A DNA stretch of 64,000 bases from Vanessa cardui (taxonomy: Eukaryota > Arthropoda > Insecta > Lepidoptera > Nymphalidae): positions 4,045,001 through 4,109,000 of the forward strand of contig NC_061134.1 of NCBI RefSeq assembly GCF_905220365.1, written 5' to 3'. Positions 1 through 15,100 of the stretch are shown one piece after another (within the stretch, counting starts at the first letter, position 1; each line of letters starts with the position of its first letter). The notes beneath the pieces are model-generated. The model had not been told where the DNA came from, ran no database searches, and saw nothing but the letters and a program-made list of their open reading frames with translations. Position numbers and translations under genes: made by a program.

Positions 1-304
1 GTACTACTCTACGTTATAAAAACGGTTTTATGAATACCTACTGTTTTTATTTATGGTTAGTTTATCACATCAATATTTACATCAAACTTTGTAATGGAAA
101 ATATTATTTGTAACGAAATATGGTAATACCCCAAGCTTACGTAACAAGTTTGTTTAACTTTAATCATGGTTTATTATTATTATGTTAGTGCTTAACTGGA
201 TTTTTTGTTACTAAGGAAAAATGGATATTGTATAGATTTTCTATGAATCGTTATTTTATTGACGCAAGTCGTTTACGTAATCACAATCTTACTAATATAC
301 ATTT

Positions 305-548
305 ACTTAGTGGTAGGGCTTTGTGCGAGCCCGACAGGGCCAGGTTTCAACCACCCACTTTATTTTATCGCCAAACAGTTGTTGTCATCTGATTTGAAGG
401 GAAAGTGACTGAGTTAAACTACAAGTACCATATCGCTTATTTGGCTATATAAGGCATGGTTAATATTTCTTACGGCATCAATGAGTATGAGCGGTATTGA
501 TCAGATACCACCCTTTGCCCGTCCGCCAGCCTGTATATAAAAAAATAT
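305..548 (+). repeat. Dispersed repeat family B, degraded copy
   Basis: Begins with a GGTAGGGCTTTGTGC-like head and ends with GTCCGCCAGCCTGTATATAAA followed by A-rich sequence. The same order of blocks is found at 7515-7760, 30098-30322, 35588-35826 and, reversed, at 35160-35325, 48630-48825 and 63085-63362. The A-rich 3' end suggests a SINE-like element spread by retroposition. This copy is among the most diverged. Confidence 0.6.
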
Positions 549-1229
549 AAATGTATACTGTTACGAGTTAATTTTGTTTGCTTTTCAGTTTCACACTGAA
601 ATGATTTGGATCAGATTATATTTATTATGTGGACATGTTATATAGTTATTTAAGATACAGCTCAATAATCCGTGATTTGTCGGTCCAGATGCTCTAAATC
701 CTTATTTTACGCATGGGATTTAGTAATTGTTGTGGTTTGATATCTTTTAGAAGCGGGTAGTTTTAAAATGAAAGTAATTAAATATCATTAAGTAATAGAA
801 ATGATCGTAACAACGATTTTTAGAATGGTATCGGGATAGTGTAAATCTACGTATTACTACGTCGTAAACTGTAATAATAAATGATTACGGTATACGATGT
901 TTGTGGATTTGCGCAGTTTTAGAATTTATGTTTTGTTTTTGCGTGCTTTACCGAAATACTATTCAATTGAATACGTTTTTAGCATGAATGAAAATTATGA
1001 GTCAATACTTGGCAGTCGTTTCTTTCTCATGTGCTCTAAACATTCTAATACATTAGGAAAATATTATTTTTAAAAGAATCGTGTCCTTAATACCAATATT
1101 TCGTTTGGTAGGTTTATGTTAATGTGATATGATAAAATGTTATTTATTATTTGTAATGATATTTGTATTGCCAGTCATAATGATATTTGTTCTTCTACTC
1201 AAAAGATCTTAGTATGTAATGTATGAACG

Positions 1230-1286
1230 TATAAACCGTCCTATCGAGGAGCCCATGCCACCGTGCTCCTCCACTGCGGGTTTATA
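1230..1286. other. Nested inverted repeat (hairpin)
   Basis: An outer 8-bp stem (TATAAACC at 1230-1237 with GGTTTATA at 1279-1286) encloses an inner 7-bp stem (GAGGAGC at 1246-1252 with GCTCCTC at 1265-1271). The loop is about 12 nt. It could be a transposon remnant or a small structured RNA. There is no evidence of transcription. Confidence 0.4.
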
Positions 1287-2065
1287 GGTACGCATGAGGC
1301 GGATGTTCATTAATATTATCTTTTACCTCCGAGAGGTAGAATTGCAAACACAAACAAAATAAGGACGAAAAAATTCGGTGCTTGCTCGAGATGGTACGAA
1401 GAATTCCTTATTTAAATTTTTCGTTTTCAGATCTAGCCTATCTCGGCTGTTGGAACACTTGGAACTCGATAGAAGTTCCTGATTAAAGATTCGATTAAAT
1501 TCTAGGAAGTTTTTCTTGTTCGAAATTTCTTGTGTGTTTAAAATTAATCTTATGTGATGAAGGTAGATCGTCAGGAAACCTTCATAAATTTTGAAGTCGT
1601 TATTCCGTATGTATATCGGGTTGGTGATTAACCTCTTTATCCTTCTCCTTGACAGATGAGACCTTTGCTCAGAAGTGGGTCATTCACTGTTACTTATTGA
1701 TTTACTTCTCAATTTACAACATTTTAAGCGTCTCTGGACCAAACTAAGCAAAGTATTGCGAAAGATTAATGATAATACCTTAATCTCACTCATAAACAAA
1801 AGCTTTAGTCATGTAGTAAATGTTGTTTGTGTACGACTCATGTATTAATTTTATCGGCTAATTTTATAAATATACTTCTATAAATACCTCCCTCATTATC
1901 GTTTATTTGTAAGGGGGGAAATACCGTATCGTAGTTTATACATTATTATCGTTAATTTATTTCACTCATCAATGTATAGGTGTTTAAAACAATAGGTAAA
2001 TTAACTTTCAAAATAATTAATCCAACAAAATACTATTCCCGCCTTGTGCTTTCCTCCCGGGAAAT

Positions 2066-2352
2066 ATGTAGGTAGTAGTAGTGCTAGGGGTCTTGTAGTC
2101 AGTATTAGGTTAGGCTAGCTCTAGTTTTAGTTCTCTCGGAGCCACGAGGAGAGCAAACATGGAAGTGTTATATTGAAACGCTTCTCTGATCCGTGGTGAA
2201 GACTGCTTTTCCGCATAAAACTGTTATTCCTAAGGATTCGGAAGATGTGTTAAAAAAGATTTCTTTAGTTATGTCTTTTTTGGTTGTACCAACCTAATAC
2301 CTAAGAGCTAGTCTAACCTATACCTGACCCTTAGCACTACTACTACCTACAT
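2066..2352. mobile_element. MITE-like element with about 45-55 bp terminal inverted repeats
   Basis: The left end reads ATGTAGGTAGTAGTAGTGCT and the right end is its inverted match. A second inverted block (AGGTTAGGCTAGCTCT on the left, AGAGCTAGTCTAACCT on the right) lies inside each terminus. The interior is under 200 bp and has no open frame of note. The left arm carries a small insertion relative to the right. No clear target-site duplication was found, so the superfamily is undetermined. Confidence 0.65.
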
Positions 2353-5300
2353 GTTTCACCCTGACAACGTCTATAAGAAAATCATGATAATCGGTTGAGT
2401 AGTTAAGAGATGAAAGCGTATCCAACTTACGAATAAATAAAGTCACTTTCGCATTTATAATATTAGTTCGGACGTTCAGTACTTCGATGGTACGTGAAAG
2501 TTTGAAATGCTAAGTCGAGGTAGCGTTGTCGAAGGTTTCTACTATATTTGAATTATTTCTATTATATTTATTTCTGCTGTAAGCTAGCTTTTTTTAACAA
2601 AGTGCGATTTTGTAAATGCACGGCAGTTGTCAGCGCTCTCGACCTATTGACCTAGTGTTAACCTATTTCCATGTTTACACACCTTAGTTCAACACGTTAA
2701 CATTGACGAAAATTTTATGAGCTTTAATTATCATTTCAACGTTAATTAATTTGAGGCTAGCCGGTTTTTTTTTTTAATTTGGTTCTAACTATGACGCTTT
2801 TTGTACTTGCTTATCTTGAATTAGTCGCTCGTATCTCTCATGTAACACAAATAGGTCAAGGTATTAAGTTGCGAGAATTACGTACATAGTGTATTGGGTT
2901 AACTTTTAAATGTATCTAAAAATATCGAAGCCAAATATTTAAGATCTTTAATTTACTGTCTCGAAATGCCAGAGTTATCGTAAATAAGCTGTCTGCACGC
3001 AATATGTCAATGAGTTCCACCGAAATATTTTGAATGTCGAGAATTTTGTTTGTGGAAGGTTTTTTTTTATGTTTACAGCGCAGAGCAGTAACTGAAATTA
3101 TTGTATAAAGAGATACATAACAATTTTATACCTTTAGAACGACTTACTACATAAAACAACATTCACTTCATTTTCGCTCAGTATCGTCCGACATTTTACT
3201 CGGCACCGATGTCCTTGATCAATCTGACTTTCAATATGGTTGTAAGCGGAGAATAAATCTTTCAATGTTCGTATAGAGGATACGCACTGTAACTATGTTC
3301 TGTTTTGTTCAGAATTAAATATATTTCTACTTGGTCTTGACGCTTTGTTGCAAGCTCGTATTATTTGGTATACTTATGCTACTGCTTAACACCAAGATTT
3401 AATACTGCTGTACAAGGCAAGTACAGGCATAAGTGACATAACATCTTAATTTTTAAATTCGGTGGTGGTTCTTATCTAATAATAAAACTCTGCTTTACAC
3501 GTGGCAGCAGTTATATAATTAAATTTAACACGTAGCGAAATGTATTTCATGGAACTTAACAGCTCGGAATGTCTAATAATCATATCGCGATGATCCAGTT
3601 ACATTTGATCTAACGCCAAGAAATTGTCCCAACTTGTGCAATGTTTCGTAAACGTTGGTATGACCGTCGTTTCAGATGACAAATAATTTCGGAATTCTTA
3701 GAAAATCACGCGTAAAGAAAGATCGCTGGAATAGATTAAACTCTATTTTTCTAGCTAAAGAAAATGTTGCATAAAATGTATTTGAATGAGTGTGCTTACT
3801 AAAATAACTGTTGTGTTAATAGTATCAGTCCTTGATATACCATTTAGCTAGATCCTTTGTTTCGTTATCAGCGTGGATTTATTGCGCATCTGTTTGTACA
3901 GACGTTAATGTTTGTGATTGGGTAAGTTGTTAACTTGTATCGACCCCCAGTATTCTTGCTTTGTCCCACAAAACATCCGCTGTTTGACTTTGTAAATTTT
4001 ATCCAAAGGCCTGTAATTATTATTCTTATGTCAGCACACATGTCCCAGGCTACCTATTTGTCAAATTTCATTATGATCGCTTCAGTGGTTTAATCGTGAT
4101 GATACAAACAGACTGTTACTTTCGCATACATTGTCCTGATTAATATTTAGGTGTTTTGAGTGCTCGGCGTTTATATTTTTCTTGTTACATATTTTTCGCT
4201 TTTTTGGGCTAGATACACTATCCTAAAAGATAATATCACTTGCATTTTCCTTATTTATACAGTATAAAATCAAAATAAAATATATTTATAATAATGATCG
4301 TTTTTAAATGGAAATATAGTCGTCGTTTAACTGATATAAATAATAATAACTCTTACTCAATTACTTATACTTTATAGCGCTAAAATAATAAAATATATTG
4401 TTATACAACGTGACGTTGGTTGGTACATAATAAATGATTGGAATGTACAAAGTCGCATTAGGTGCAAGACGGATCTTATTGTTAATGTTAAATAAGTCAA
4501 TGTCTACCACTTACACACACACAATTGCACAATAAAACAATCTTTAATCGATAAAACACTTATGTAACATAAGTATCAAAAGTCCATCCAATTTTATATG
4601 ATTATTTATTTACTTAAAATAGTATCGAATGGAGTTTACTTTAATGAATTGTTCTGAATATCGATTTTCGAGTTCAAGTTTGCTTCATACCAAATTCCAT
4701 CCACAATCAGAGCTACTTTCGCAATAATAATGAGATATATCTATGAGAATAGATAAAAAGAAAGTTGTTGCAGTGTTGCTAGTTTTACCTGTCTAAATGA
4801 TGCTAGATTTAGCCTACGTTTGGTTTACTAAGCGTTAGTATAATCAATTTATTAGCAGCGTCGAGTGTAGTGGGAAATTGGTATGTTTAAAATTCTGCGT
4901 TTACAAAACGTTCACATCTACAACGGAAGAAAATATTTATTTAGTAATATCCACTACAATGAATACAATTAATGTAATCATTGTTTATTTGTTTTTATAT
5001 TTAAAATTATCAGAATAGTGGACGAGGATAATATTATAGTACTCATTTACAAGCATCGATAGCGTTAGTCGATATTTTTATTCGTTTCTAGTTTTAATTA
5101 GAATTAATTTTGCGTAAACTTTATAAAGTTGTGAAATTATTAATTACTTCATAGCTGTAGAGGACGATAAGTTCATTCGTCGAAACTACATTTGATGGTC
5201 TAAATGAAACCGGTTTTCGTTGGCTGTACACAAGTACGTGACCAGTTGCTACTATCTAATAATATTCAAACATTTGCGGTTCTCTGAGATAAATATACAT

Positions 5301-7514
5301 ATTGTGTTCGTAAAGGCATGTACATAATGTAATCTAATATTATTCTTTTAGTTTATGTTATTATCATGAATCAAATGACGCTTTCCTTTAGCTAAAAGGA
5401 TTTGCAGAACGTGGTTTCTAGTGAATCAATAGAATTTTGAAAGCGACTTAAATTTTTCGCGACGTAAATGGTCTCACATGTATGTAGGTTAAGATTGATT
5501 GCGTCGATAAAACTTTGTATTTAAAATCCTCTACTTTCTTTTTGAGAACATATGTTGTTTTTTTTCTTTTGAAGTTGGCAAGTTATTGTATTTATTATTG
5601 GCAGTGCAATATAAATTTCAAATCTATTTCTGTTTATACTGTTATTTGTTATGACGTGTCGATGTCATGGAGTTATTTGTTTTGCTGAGATGACGGTAAG
5701 CGAAAATTGAAGGCGAGGCTTCGCGTCACAAATAAAACTTTAGAGAGCAGATCTGTTCACGGGTTCGCTTCTAATTTGGTGACGCTGCGGCCCAGTCTCG
5801 AGTCGCCACGCACTCGTGACTACGTAACATCCGTGCATATATAGACGTCTGCCTACGTCACAGGCATATGTTGATAGATCTCAAACGTCAATCCGTATTT
5901 GCGGCTGTTATTATAATAACCTTATTATTGTAATTCTTGCTTTTAATAGACAGCTTAAAATAGAATTGTCGATATTTTCGACTTCTGGTCGTAAACAAAC
6001 TACATAAGGGTACATCTGTCCGTTATCTATTTATATCGAAGGTTAAAATTGGTGATTGTGAACGTATCGAAGTGGTGTTTATCGTTTCAAATTCATAGTG
6101 TCAATGACACGTAATAAGGTTTGAATCAATTTAGTGAATTGTACTTAAATACCCTTGCGTGCAGACGTGACCGCCTCGGGTCGAAAAGTTCCCTTTTTTA
6201 TAATAACTGGTCGGTCGCCTGCCGTACGGCAGTGCACGCCGGTCACCCAGCCCGGTTCCCTGACCTGGCTTACGGTCGAATGGAACTAGTTATCGGCTGA
6301 ATCTGTTAAACAAGTACTGAAAAACACTTTATTGAACAGTTGATGTGCGTTTATAAATTGTGATGATAAATATAGTCGCGCAATTCTCTCTCGTCTTGCG
6401 TCATTTAATATTTACTTATATAAAACATTTCTTTCGTACTTTGTTATGTTATTAATTAGACAAAATTTTCGCATGTGTCTGACGCAACATGCAAGTTGTG
6501 TTAAGTTTGTGTAGTCGGTTATTGGCCCGTTAATTTTTAATTACTTATATTCGTATTGTTTTTAAATGTGACTCGCGTGTGAACGTCTGAGATTATAATT
6601 GAAATGTTACAATGTAAGGCGGTATTGTTATCATATAAGTTTGTATATAAATACAATGAAGCATAAATTAAGTCTATATAAATGTAATTTTCTACTTTTA
6701 TATCATACGACGAAGAGAGGCTTTGTCTGCGTGAAATTTATAAAACTTGATAGCTCATTTACCTTCAGCTGTTTAAATTAAGTATAAATCCACAGTGTAA
6801 AAAGAATATGTACTTGTTTATAAAACAATAAATCAATCATTAACAATGACTCAACTATAAATTATAGTTTAATTAGTTAATTAGTCCGTCATATACGAAG
6901 TCTAATAACTCTCGACTCGTGCCGTGGGCGTAAGCAGGTAAGGGAAGGGGTAGGCAAGACTCTATTAGGCAGGCAAGATTAAATTTTCACCAAAATGACA
7001 AAGGGATGACGTGAACGTTCGTACCATTTCAACTAAATTACGAACAAACCAATTTATTGATAGCTTCTCTGTTGAAATTTGGAATACTTTCCCACAATCG
7101 AAGTCTGGCTACGCCGATGATTTGTGTTTACATTATAATTAGAATTATCGCTATATGTATGTATTTAAGATAGTTCTAATATTGATTTAAGTATTTAAGT
7201 CGTATTCGTTCGTGATAATAAATAAACATTGATAGTAATGATTGGCGCCATGTCGTATATTGTTTTGTTTATATTTACAATCGGAACAATCTAGAGTGCA
7301 GTTGTAATTAGTGTGACTTTATCTAGATATCGTGTAGGGCAAAGACCTTTTCTACAAGTGAAAGGTTCATAAAACCTAAAATAACCAGTGGAAAGTCCTC
7401 TTCGTTAACTTTTGATGTGAATCGTAACTTTATAAATTTATGGGTTGATATAGTCGAATTAAATTTGCCGTTAGTTTAACTTAAGACACAAAGGGTTTTA
7501 TTTCAATCGTCAGT

Positions 7515-7760
7515 TACTTGGTGGTAGGGCTCCTCTGTGTAGGTAGTAGGTATCACCATCTCATTAGATAGTTTTCCACCAAACAGCATTTATTGTTGTG
7601 TTCCGATTGGAAGAATGAATCAGCCAGGTTCAGGCACAAGGAGCTTAACACTTCAGTTTCAAAGCTTCGTCAATGGCAAATGTTAGGGTCTGGTTAATAT
7701 TTCTGACAGCGCCAATGTCTACAGGTTTTGGTAACTTGCTACCAATATCAGAAAAAAATT
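7515..7760 (+). repeat. Dispersed repeat family B copy
   Basis: Same block order as the copy at 305-548: a GGTGGTAGGGCT head, a middle section with GCACAAGGAGCTTAACA-like sequence, and a trailing GCGCCAATGTCTACAGG segment. It lies about 1.4 kb upstream of the first IP6K exon identified. Confidence 0.6.
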
Positions 7761-9116
7761 AAGTTTATTATGATGTAGAAGGGGCAAAAAATCACTTGAG
7801 TTCAAATGTATTTATTTGTAAAATCCACGATGACAACGATGACAAAAATCAACGATACCTCGAACTTTTGGTGATGTAAATTATTCCCGATATCAGGTGA
7901 TTAATGTAGGTACCTAAAGTACACTCTCATGACTTTTTATCACGTACGAAGTAAATATATTACAATGTCATGTTTTTCATTGTATTTGATCACATACGCA
8001 GCCGAACCGATGTTACATAACGACCATCCCGTTGATTGTCTCTCGTTTATCAAGATAAGGCATGCTTGTTAATTAATCAATGTTTTCATCTATTTTAGAG
8101 CCATCACTATTGTAGGGCGCGGTTCGGCACTCGTCCAGAAACTATAGATCGTTATGTGTATCATTTCCGAAATCAGATGATATATTGTTAAAAAAAATGG
8201 ACTATCAGCGGTCGTAATTGATCACACTTGGATAAATCTAGACACTGTGAAATATTATTTCCTGATATACGAACGTATATAACTAGAACGCTTTCCAAGG
8301 GATTGTATTAAAATATGTTTGTGTTAAGATTTATATAAAATGTATTTGTTCAAGTTATCTAAGAATACCATGCAATCGTACATTAAAATACGATTTTCAA
8401 TTGGCCAGCCTGAAGTTCGCTTTATAATGCAAGAGAATAAGTAAAAAGCAACGCCAAATCAACTATTAACTTATGTTAATCGCGCAATCTGCGCGTTCAA
8501 AACCCTCTCTTTTATACCTAAAATATATATTATATCTGCTCAGCCATTCGTTACTAATCACTGATCGGTCAACGCAGTTGTGTATTATAAACCATAACAT
8601 AAGTTTATTAGCTTCGGTAGTTCTCATATTTTATGCATTCAATTTTAAATTTTCACAATTTGTTATGGATCGTGTTCAGTTTTCTGAAATAATAATTACA
8701 TATAAGAAGGTATATTCTGTGCGCAAAATAGCATCAGCATATCTACAAAAATTGAACCAAATTTACCATATGTATGAATTTAAGTTAGATAAGGACGAAG
8801 TTTAAAGAATATGTAAATGAATATAATTTATTTATTTATTAAATGCCACACTGTATACATATCATTACAGGATTGTGCCCCAATTCGATATTACAGTACT
8901 TTAAAAAAACAAATTTAATACATCTATCCATGTTATAATAATATATATAATACTAAATTGTATATGATATATTCCAAGCAGCAATTATTGTGAGTTCACT
9001 CATACTGCAACAAAACAAATCAACTCTGTCTGCTATCGCATTGAGAGTACGTAATGTGCGCGTCAGTGGTGCTTCCTTGAGCAACTTTTTTTAATAATGT
9101 TTTTGTTTGATTGCAG

Positions 9117-12100
9117 GTGGACAGCGGCGGCGGTGGCTCGGCTGAAGTAATGGTGTACTCGCTCGGCTGGGGCATGGGGGAGCCGGAGCGGCGTGCGCTG
9201 GACCGCAAGCGTGCCCAGCCCGTCGCGCACACGCTCTCGCCCGACGATGGACACGAGGTCGACGTGCTGCCCCTCCACAATCAGGTGAGTACTAGTATAA
9301 TGAGCATTATCATCCCATCGCGTAAAAATGAGGTAGTAAGTGACTATTTAAGATAATAACAATTATTAAGCGACTTCAAAAAAAGTGTTCTGAATTCGAC
9401 TCGTATTTTTTTTTCATTAAAATGTAATGCATACATGTAATTATATTGATTAAACATTTGAGCTTTGACTTTGATAAAATAATTATTTTACGAAATGTAC
9501 CACTTATTTATAAGGCGAGTATCTCTATAACATTCTAAAGACTATATCAATACATTATTAAATATCTAGACAAAATATTTTTCGCAATCATGAATATTGT
9601 GACGACTGATTGCATTACACGTATGTTGTTTTTAACGTATATATATTTATAGTTCATTTCAAATTATACACACTAGTTTTTTTAAATGTGTGTATGTATA
9701 AAATTAGTATTTTGCCAGAATTGGAACGGTTTCGTTGTAGACCCTGACACAGTGAAATTGTTATCAACTTAATAAAATTCTAACGCTCGCTGAGTGACTG
9801 ACTAATCGACTGCTTGACAACTTATGTAGTTTTTCTAGAAGCATGAATTGTTGTATTTATATATTTTATGATTTTATTTTATGATGTAGTACAGCACTAA
9901 GTATTGAAGTAAATTCACACAGGGGTATTAAGTGGTGTAATAAGTGGTGCTAGGCTGTTACAATAATCCATATATTTTAATTTTAAATAAACTTTATTTG
10001 TGTGTTAGTATTTTAATAATGAATTCTTAATTACTGGGAAATGAACAATAAAACAGTTTGTCTTATCGATTCGCAAATAATAAGTCACGTCAGTAACGAA
10101 TCGAATCATTGCATTCATACTATGTATTTGTTCTTAAAATACATGTATTACGAATAAGTAAATATTGCAATACATTGCTTATTTTTCTTCCTGATTTATT
10201 GTTTCCAAAATCATACATCATTAAGATACCTATTCAGTTTGTTTATCTATCTATTTAGGCAGTCCAAATCCAAAACGTCACCGTAACCACGATACGTGAT
10301 TATATTTATGTCGTTTTAAATCGATCGCTGTAAGTGTTAATAGAAATTATATGTTATTTGCTTATCCGTTTCCCTTTATTTCAGCATTTCCTTTCTTATA
10401 AAGAATTTTGAAATTAATTAGTAGTAAAACAATGATTAATCTAGCTGACCTCATTGTTAGGTTCATTTCATTCCATTATCTAAATTTAAGATGATTTTGT
10501 TTTAATCTATTTATTTCCGAATATGGTAAATATTTTGAAATAAATAGATTAAGCACATGTTTATGTTTGATATTTATCACGATTTTTTAAGGATAAGCAA
10601 TAATCTTTAATATTTTCCTCTTGCATTATATTTATGTATTATATGACATTCGTTAGTCACAAAAATATATCTGATATAAGATGATCTCTGTTCCGCGAAA
10701 ACGTTCAGGTTCATTTTATTTTCGGCTATGATACAATATTTGTACTGAATTATGTTATGGTAGCGCGACTGACTATCATGTCTAATTTATTGGAATAGTG
10801 CAGAATTTACCACTGACCTCGATTTAAATGAGACTTATGGAAACATACGTTGAACTTAAACTGAAACAAGATTATATACAAATAAATATTTCAACGCCTT
10901 GATTTCCAGATGTTCAAACTCTATTTTTACTATATTCAATTTTCGTTCTGCGTTGTTTTTGCCTGAAGGAGGTAATTCACGTTAAGTGTGTAGGGTTAAA
11001 ATATATTTATTTTAAATATCTGTCAGTATTCTACGCCTGGTAGTAAACAGTCAGCATTGCTGGCCTAAGCGCAAATAAACAGCCAGTGTTACTATTGGGC
11101 AAATGCTATGATGTGGGTTGATGGAAACTCACGATGTATGACAAAAATATAGCGTTGGGCCGTTTTTTAATTAGCAATCTTTGGTTTAAATGCTCATATT
11201 GTAACGAATAGGCTATGTGGCTGTTAATTATTCATTCACCTTCCTATGATATAACACAACAGTTCCGCAATCTTATGTTGATAGATATATCCATTTAATT
11301 GACTCTATATTTACAAAGCTAGTTACTAATGCATTTTGTATTCTTTGTTCTATTCGCTGACAATGATTAAATGTGTTAACTCGTGCAATGAGTGCAGTTT
11401 TAATTATAATGACGTGGCAGTTGAAATATGCAGCGATTGAATAAATTAATAAATAAAACAACCTTCATTGTTACCGACCTGTTACTGGCCACTAAAAGTG
11501 CACAGATAAAATATGTTATTTACCTACAAAATCTATAATGTTGCCAAGTAAAAAATAAATTTTGGTTAAGTTCATACGTTAATTAAAACTATAAATTAAC
11601 TGGCAAGCGATCAACTATCAAAATAGTATATGGTGATCGAAGAGATATATATTATATAAATGTTGTTAGTTATAATGTATTTTAATTTTAGCACAACGTT
11701 GGATTAAAATAATTTTGTAATAAGAACGGTATCAAACAATTCTAAATATGAAATGAGACGAATTGTTTGGCATGAATTTTGCGTGGGAAATACTTGTGAC
11801 ATCAAGACTTCCGTTCAAAATTATTCAAGACGAATCTCAGTCGTAAACAAATATTGATTCCAGTTTAATATCGCGAACTTTAGACTCGTGTGATAATTTC
11901 GAGACCAAATCAAAAATAGTCGCTCGAGACGGTCAGAACATGTTTAATGTGCTGCTATAGGCCGGGTCAGCGAGGAGTGCTCAGGTGTAGACGCTTGCTC
12001 CGGGTCAACGGCATCAGCTAAACTTTTTTCACGGTCGTTTGTAATTTGATCGTTACAATACGACGCTAGTAGAGTGCGTTTCCACTGCATTGCCTCCCGT

Positions 12101-15100
12101 GTGTGCGTTACCCGTGTTCCGACCGCAGACACTAATAAGACAACGGATTATTTTTTTATTTTAAACCTCTGTCTCGTTCTCGCACAAATAAAGAGAAGGA
12201 GAAAGGTTCCAAGTAATTCTAAAAAAATGTGATGTCGGTGTTATCTTGAGAGGGGATTCCGGCTAAGCCCATTGTATTCATAAAGTATTCGGCTTAACAT
12301 GGTTATGTTCGCAAAAAATAACATATTTACTGTAAAAATATTGTTGAATGCGTATCGTTACGTATATTTTCGGTCATCGTACGATTTTATATTTTTGTTT
12401 TTAAGTTTGTATAGATGCGTCATATATGTTGTATTTTTTATCGGATAACGCTAATTATGATAACGAGGTTGAAATAAAATAAATTCGAAGAACTTATGTA
12501 AACCCTTGTCTTTGATAAATATATGACATCATCGTCTGCTAAATAGTTAGGCTGTATTGAGCAACTTACATGTTGGTACATGTGTACTAAAAACAGGTTC
12601 TACGGTTTTTTTTGTTGTTGTAATAATTCAACTTTCATGGTCATTCTGTATTAGGAATAATTGAAACATATCGGGGAATCTTACCAGTTAAAAATATATA
12701 AGTATACATAAATATACTTACTTATATTGTAAGTTTTATGATTATGATCGTTGCTTTAGGTTGGCGGGCACACCAGACTCCTGGTCTTGAACGACAGTAC
12801 AGTGATCAAGCCTCTGAACATACGCGAGCTGCATTTCTACCAAAACATTCCCGAAGACATCCAGAGCTTCGTTCCCCGATACAAAGGTGAGGATCGACAT
12901 TTGACATTAGACGGAGTTAAGCGTTTGCTCGTTGCGCTTTTATGATTTCGCTGAATGCATCATTATCAGTCATTGCATCAAACATATCATTTTAATTTTA
13001 AATTTATCAATACATATATATTTATTCGATGTTTAGTTTTTCTTGTTCTTGTCTCCAAATAATTGTTTGTTGTTATGTTTTCGAGCACTAAGGGAGTTAT
13101 CGCTTTCGATTATTTTTCGTTTGCAATCGACGCTATTTTATTTATTTTTTGAATGTTAATCGTATTGTATTCTGTGTATAATTATCGATTCGTGAATATG
13201 ATTTGCGTCACAGTAAACAAGTACGGTTATTTCGACGCAATAGATCCGTTAACAATCTTATCTACGCACTCGATTATGTATCGACGCGTAAACCGTGAAT
13301 GAGGGGGATAATGTGATTAATATGTTATTGGATTTAACTCCCCTTGCTGCTCACTTCACTTGGATGTGCGCGTGAGAGAGATGCCTGGGTGACGAAACAA
13401 ACCCGCCGACCGCGAATAATATACTTACAATTGTTTTCTTTAGAAAACTATATATTAGATATTATTGTGAAAGTAACGGTTAACGCGTTACGCATGAAAA
13501 CACGCGGAATTCTTAACTATGTTTTCCGTGAGTTTTAATGTTAAGACGTTTTATTATTTAGGCTGAGTTGTAAAGAATGGCTTCTCGCACAGATTTGATA
13601 ATTTTTCTAACTTCTCTGCTTTAAGAATACTTTGATAAGTAACAGTCGCGAACGTATTGACTTTTTTTTAATTTAAATGAATACACATTCTTATTCAAAT
13701 ATTGAGGGCCGTTATGCAGTGTGATTCTCATTAAATAGTAAACTATTATATAGTTATATGAATATTTTATTGGTACACATAAAAAAAAACAAGCGATTTC
13801 AATTAAATAAATAACAATAACAATGGTAGCTAGTCTTATCAAATTACATTCAGTTCATCAAAGTTATTATTTGAGCTAAAACGATTAAATGTTAAAGATT
13901 GAATGCATCAGTGTTTGATGAAATTAAAAAGCTAATGTACCGCAATGAACCGAGAGCTGGCAGACACTTGGCCTAACGTAAGTCATCATTGTCTGGCAGG
14001 AGTCGCACGGTTGTGATATTACACAAATTGTCTTTAAAAATAATAAAACAATCTGGGCCTGCCGTGCATCTTGGCATTTGGATGATTTTATTTATATATT
14101 TTTAAATATAGAGAAACACACCTACAGATATCAGTCAGGCTAGCCAAAAGTTGGTAACAAGAGTATTAGTCCTGTTACATAGTTATACAAAGTTGACATT
14201 TGAAAGAAATATTCTTTGACATAGGTATTTTAAAATTTCTGGGTCAGCAAACGCCCATATACGGCATAACACCAACTTAGCTATTGTGTCATGTGTACCT
14301 ACTGTCTCTTAAAGCTTTTAGAAATTGTATTGCCAGTTAGAACGACATTTAATTTTTTTTCACCTACTTATACTACCATCTTTGAATATGGCAATATTTA
14401 ACTGACTTGGCGAGTATTTGTTTCCGAGATGATTATGTTTTTTTATATTTTATAATTGTATGCCAGTTCTCCTGCTATATTAAAAAAATCTTAATGCCAC
14501 TAATTATACAGCTTACTTTATTTTTCTAACGGAATGCGTATTTTTTAATTAGAAAATTAAACATCTAAAATATAATTCAAATTTACATTTCTATGTATCC
14601 TAATAATAACTAAACTTATGTAATCAAATCGTTGTTTCATGTAAATCTCGTTTATGTGATATTTGGCTTCGACTATTTACTTTATAACTACTAAATTGGT
14701 CATAAAATAATAAGGCACGAGATAAAAGCAAACAAAGAAGCTGATCTGAAATGCGAATAATATGGCATTAGATGCTTAGTAGCATACTTTTGTTAGGGTC
14801 GAGCCGAGTGCTCGCGGGCGGGCGGAAGGCGGGTTTGAGTGCGAGAGCGGGAGCGGGTCAGGGGTCAGGAACACAATATTAGTTTCCTTGTTGTCGCAAG
14901 GGTTGCGGCGCTGCGGCTGGCGGAGCGACGCCGGCGGCTCACCACACAACCGCCCCTAATAGCGCCCTAGCGGTAATTTTACATTATGGGTTTGTAAACC
15001 TTTACTTAAACCTACATTCACCACACTTACATACAAGACAGCACGCAACACAACGTCGAAGTCCACACACCAACACACGACACAACACACATATTGTATA

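Larger units (their letters stand above)
1..9116. other. Gene-poor AT-rich region upstream of the first IP6K exon seen
   Basis: I find no convincing exon here. The longest open frames (for example 8473-8805) have no recognisable domain and no supporting splice context. The stretch may be intergenic DNA or a long 5' intron of IP6K, because the first IP6K exon I can identify at 9117 begins at a splice acceptor. Contents that can be supported are two copies of a roughly 240-bp dispersed repeat (305-548 and 7515-7760), a TIR element (2066-2352) and a nested hairpin (1230-1286). A GC-richer patch at about 5700-6300 could hold a promoter or 5' exon, but nothing decides this. Confidence 0.5.

Noticed and set aside
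8473..8805. 110-codon open frame
   Set aside because: Low-complexity AT-rich composition, no domain, no splice or poly(A) context.
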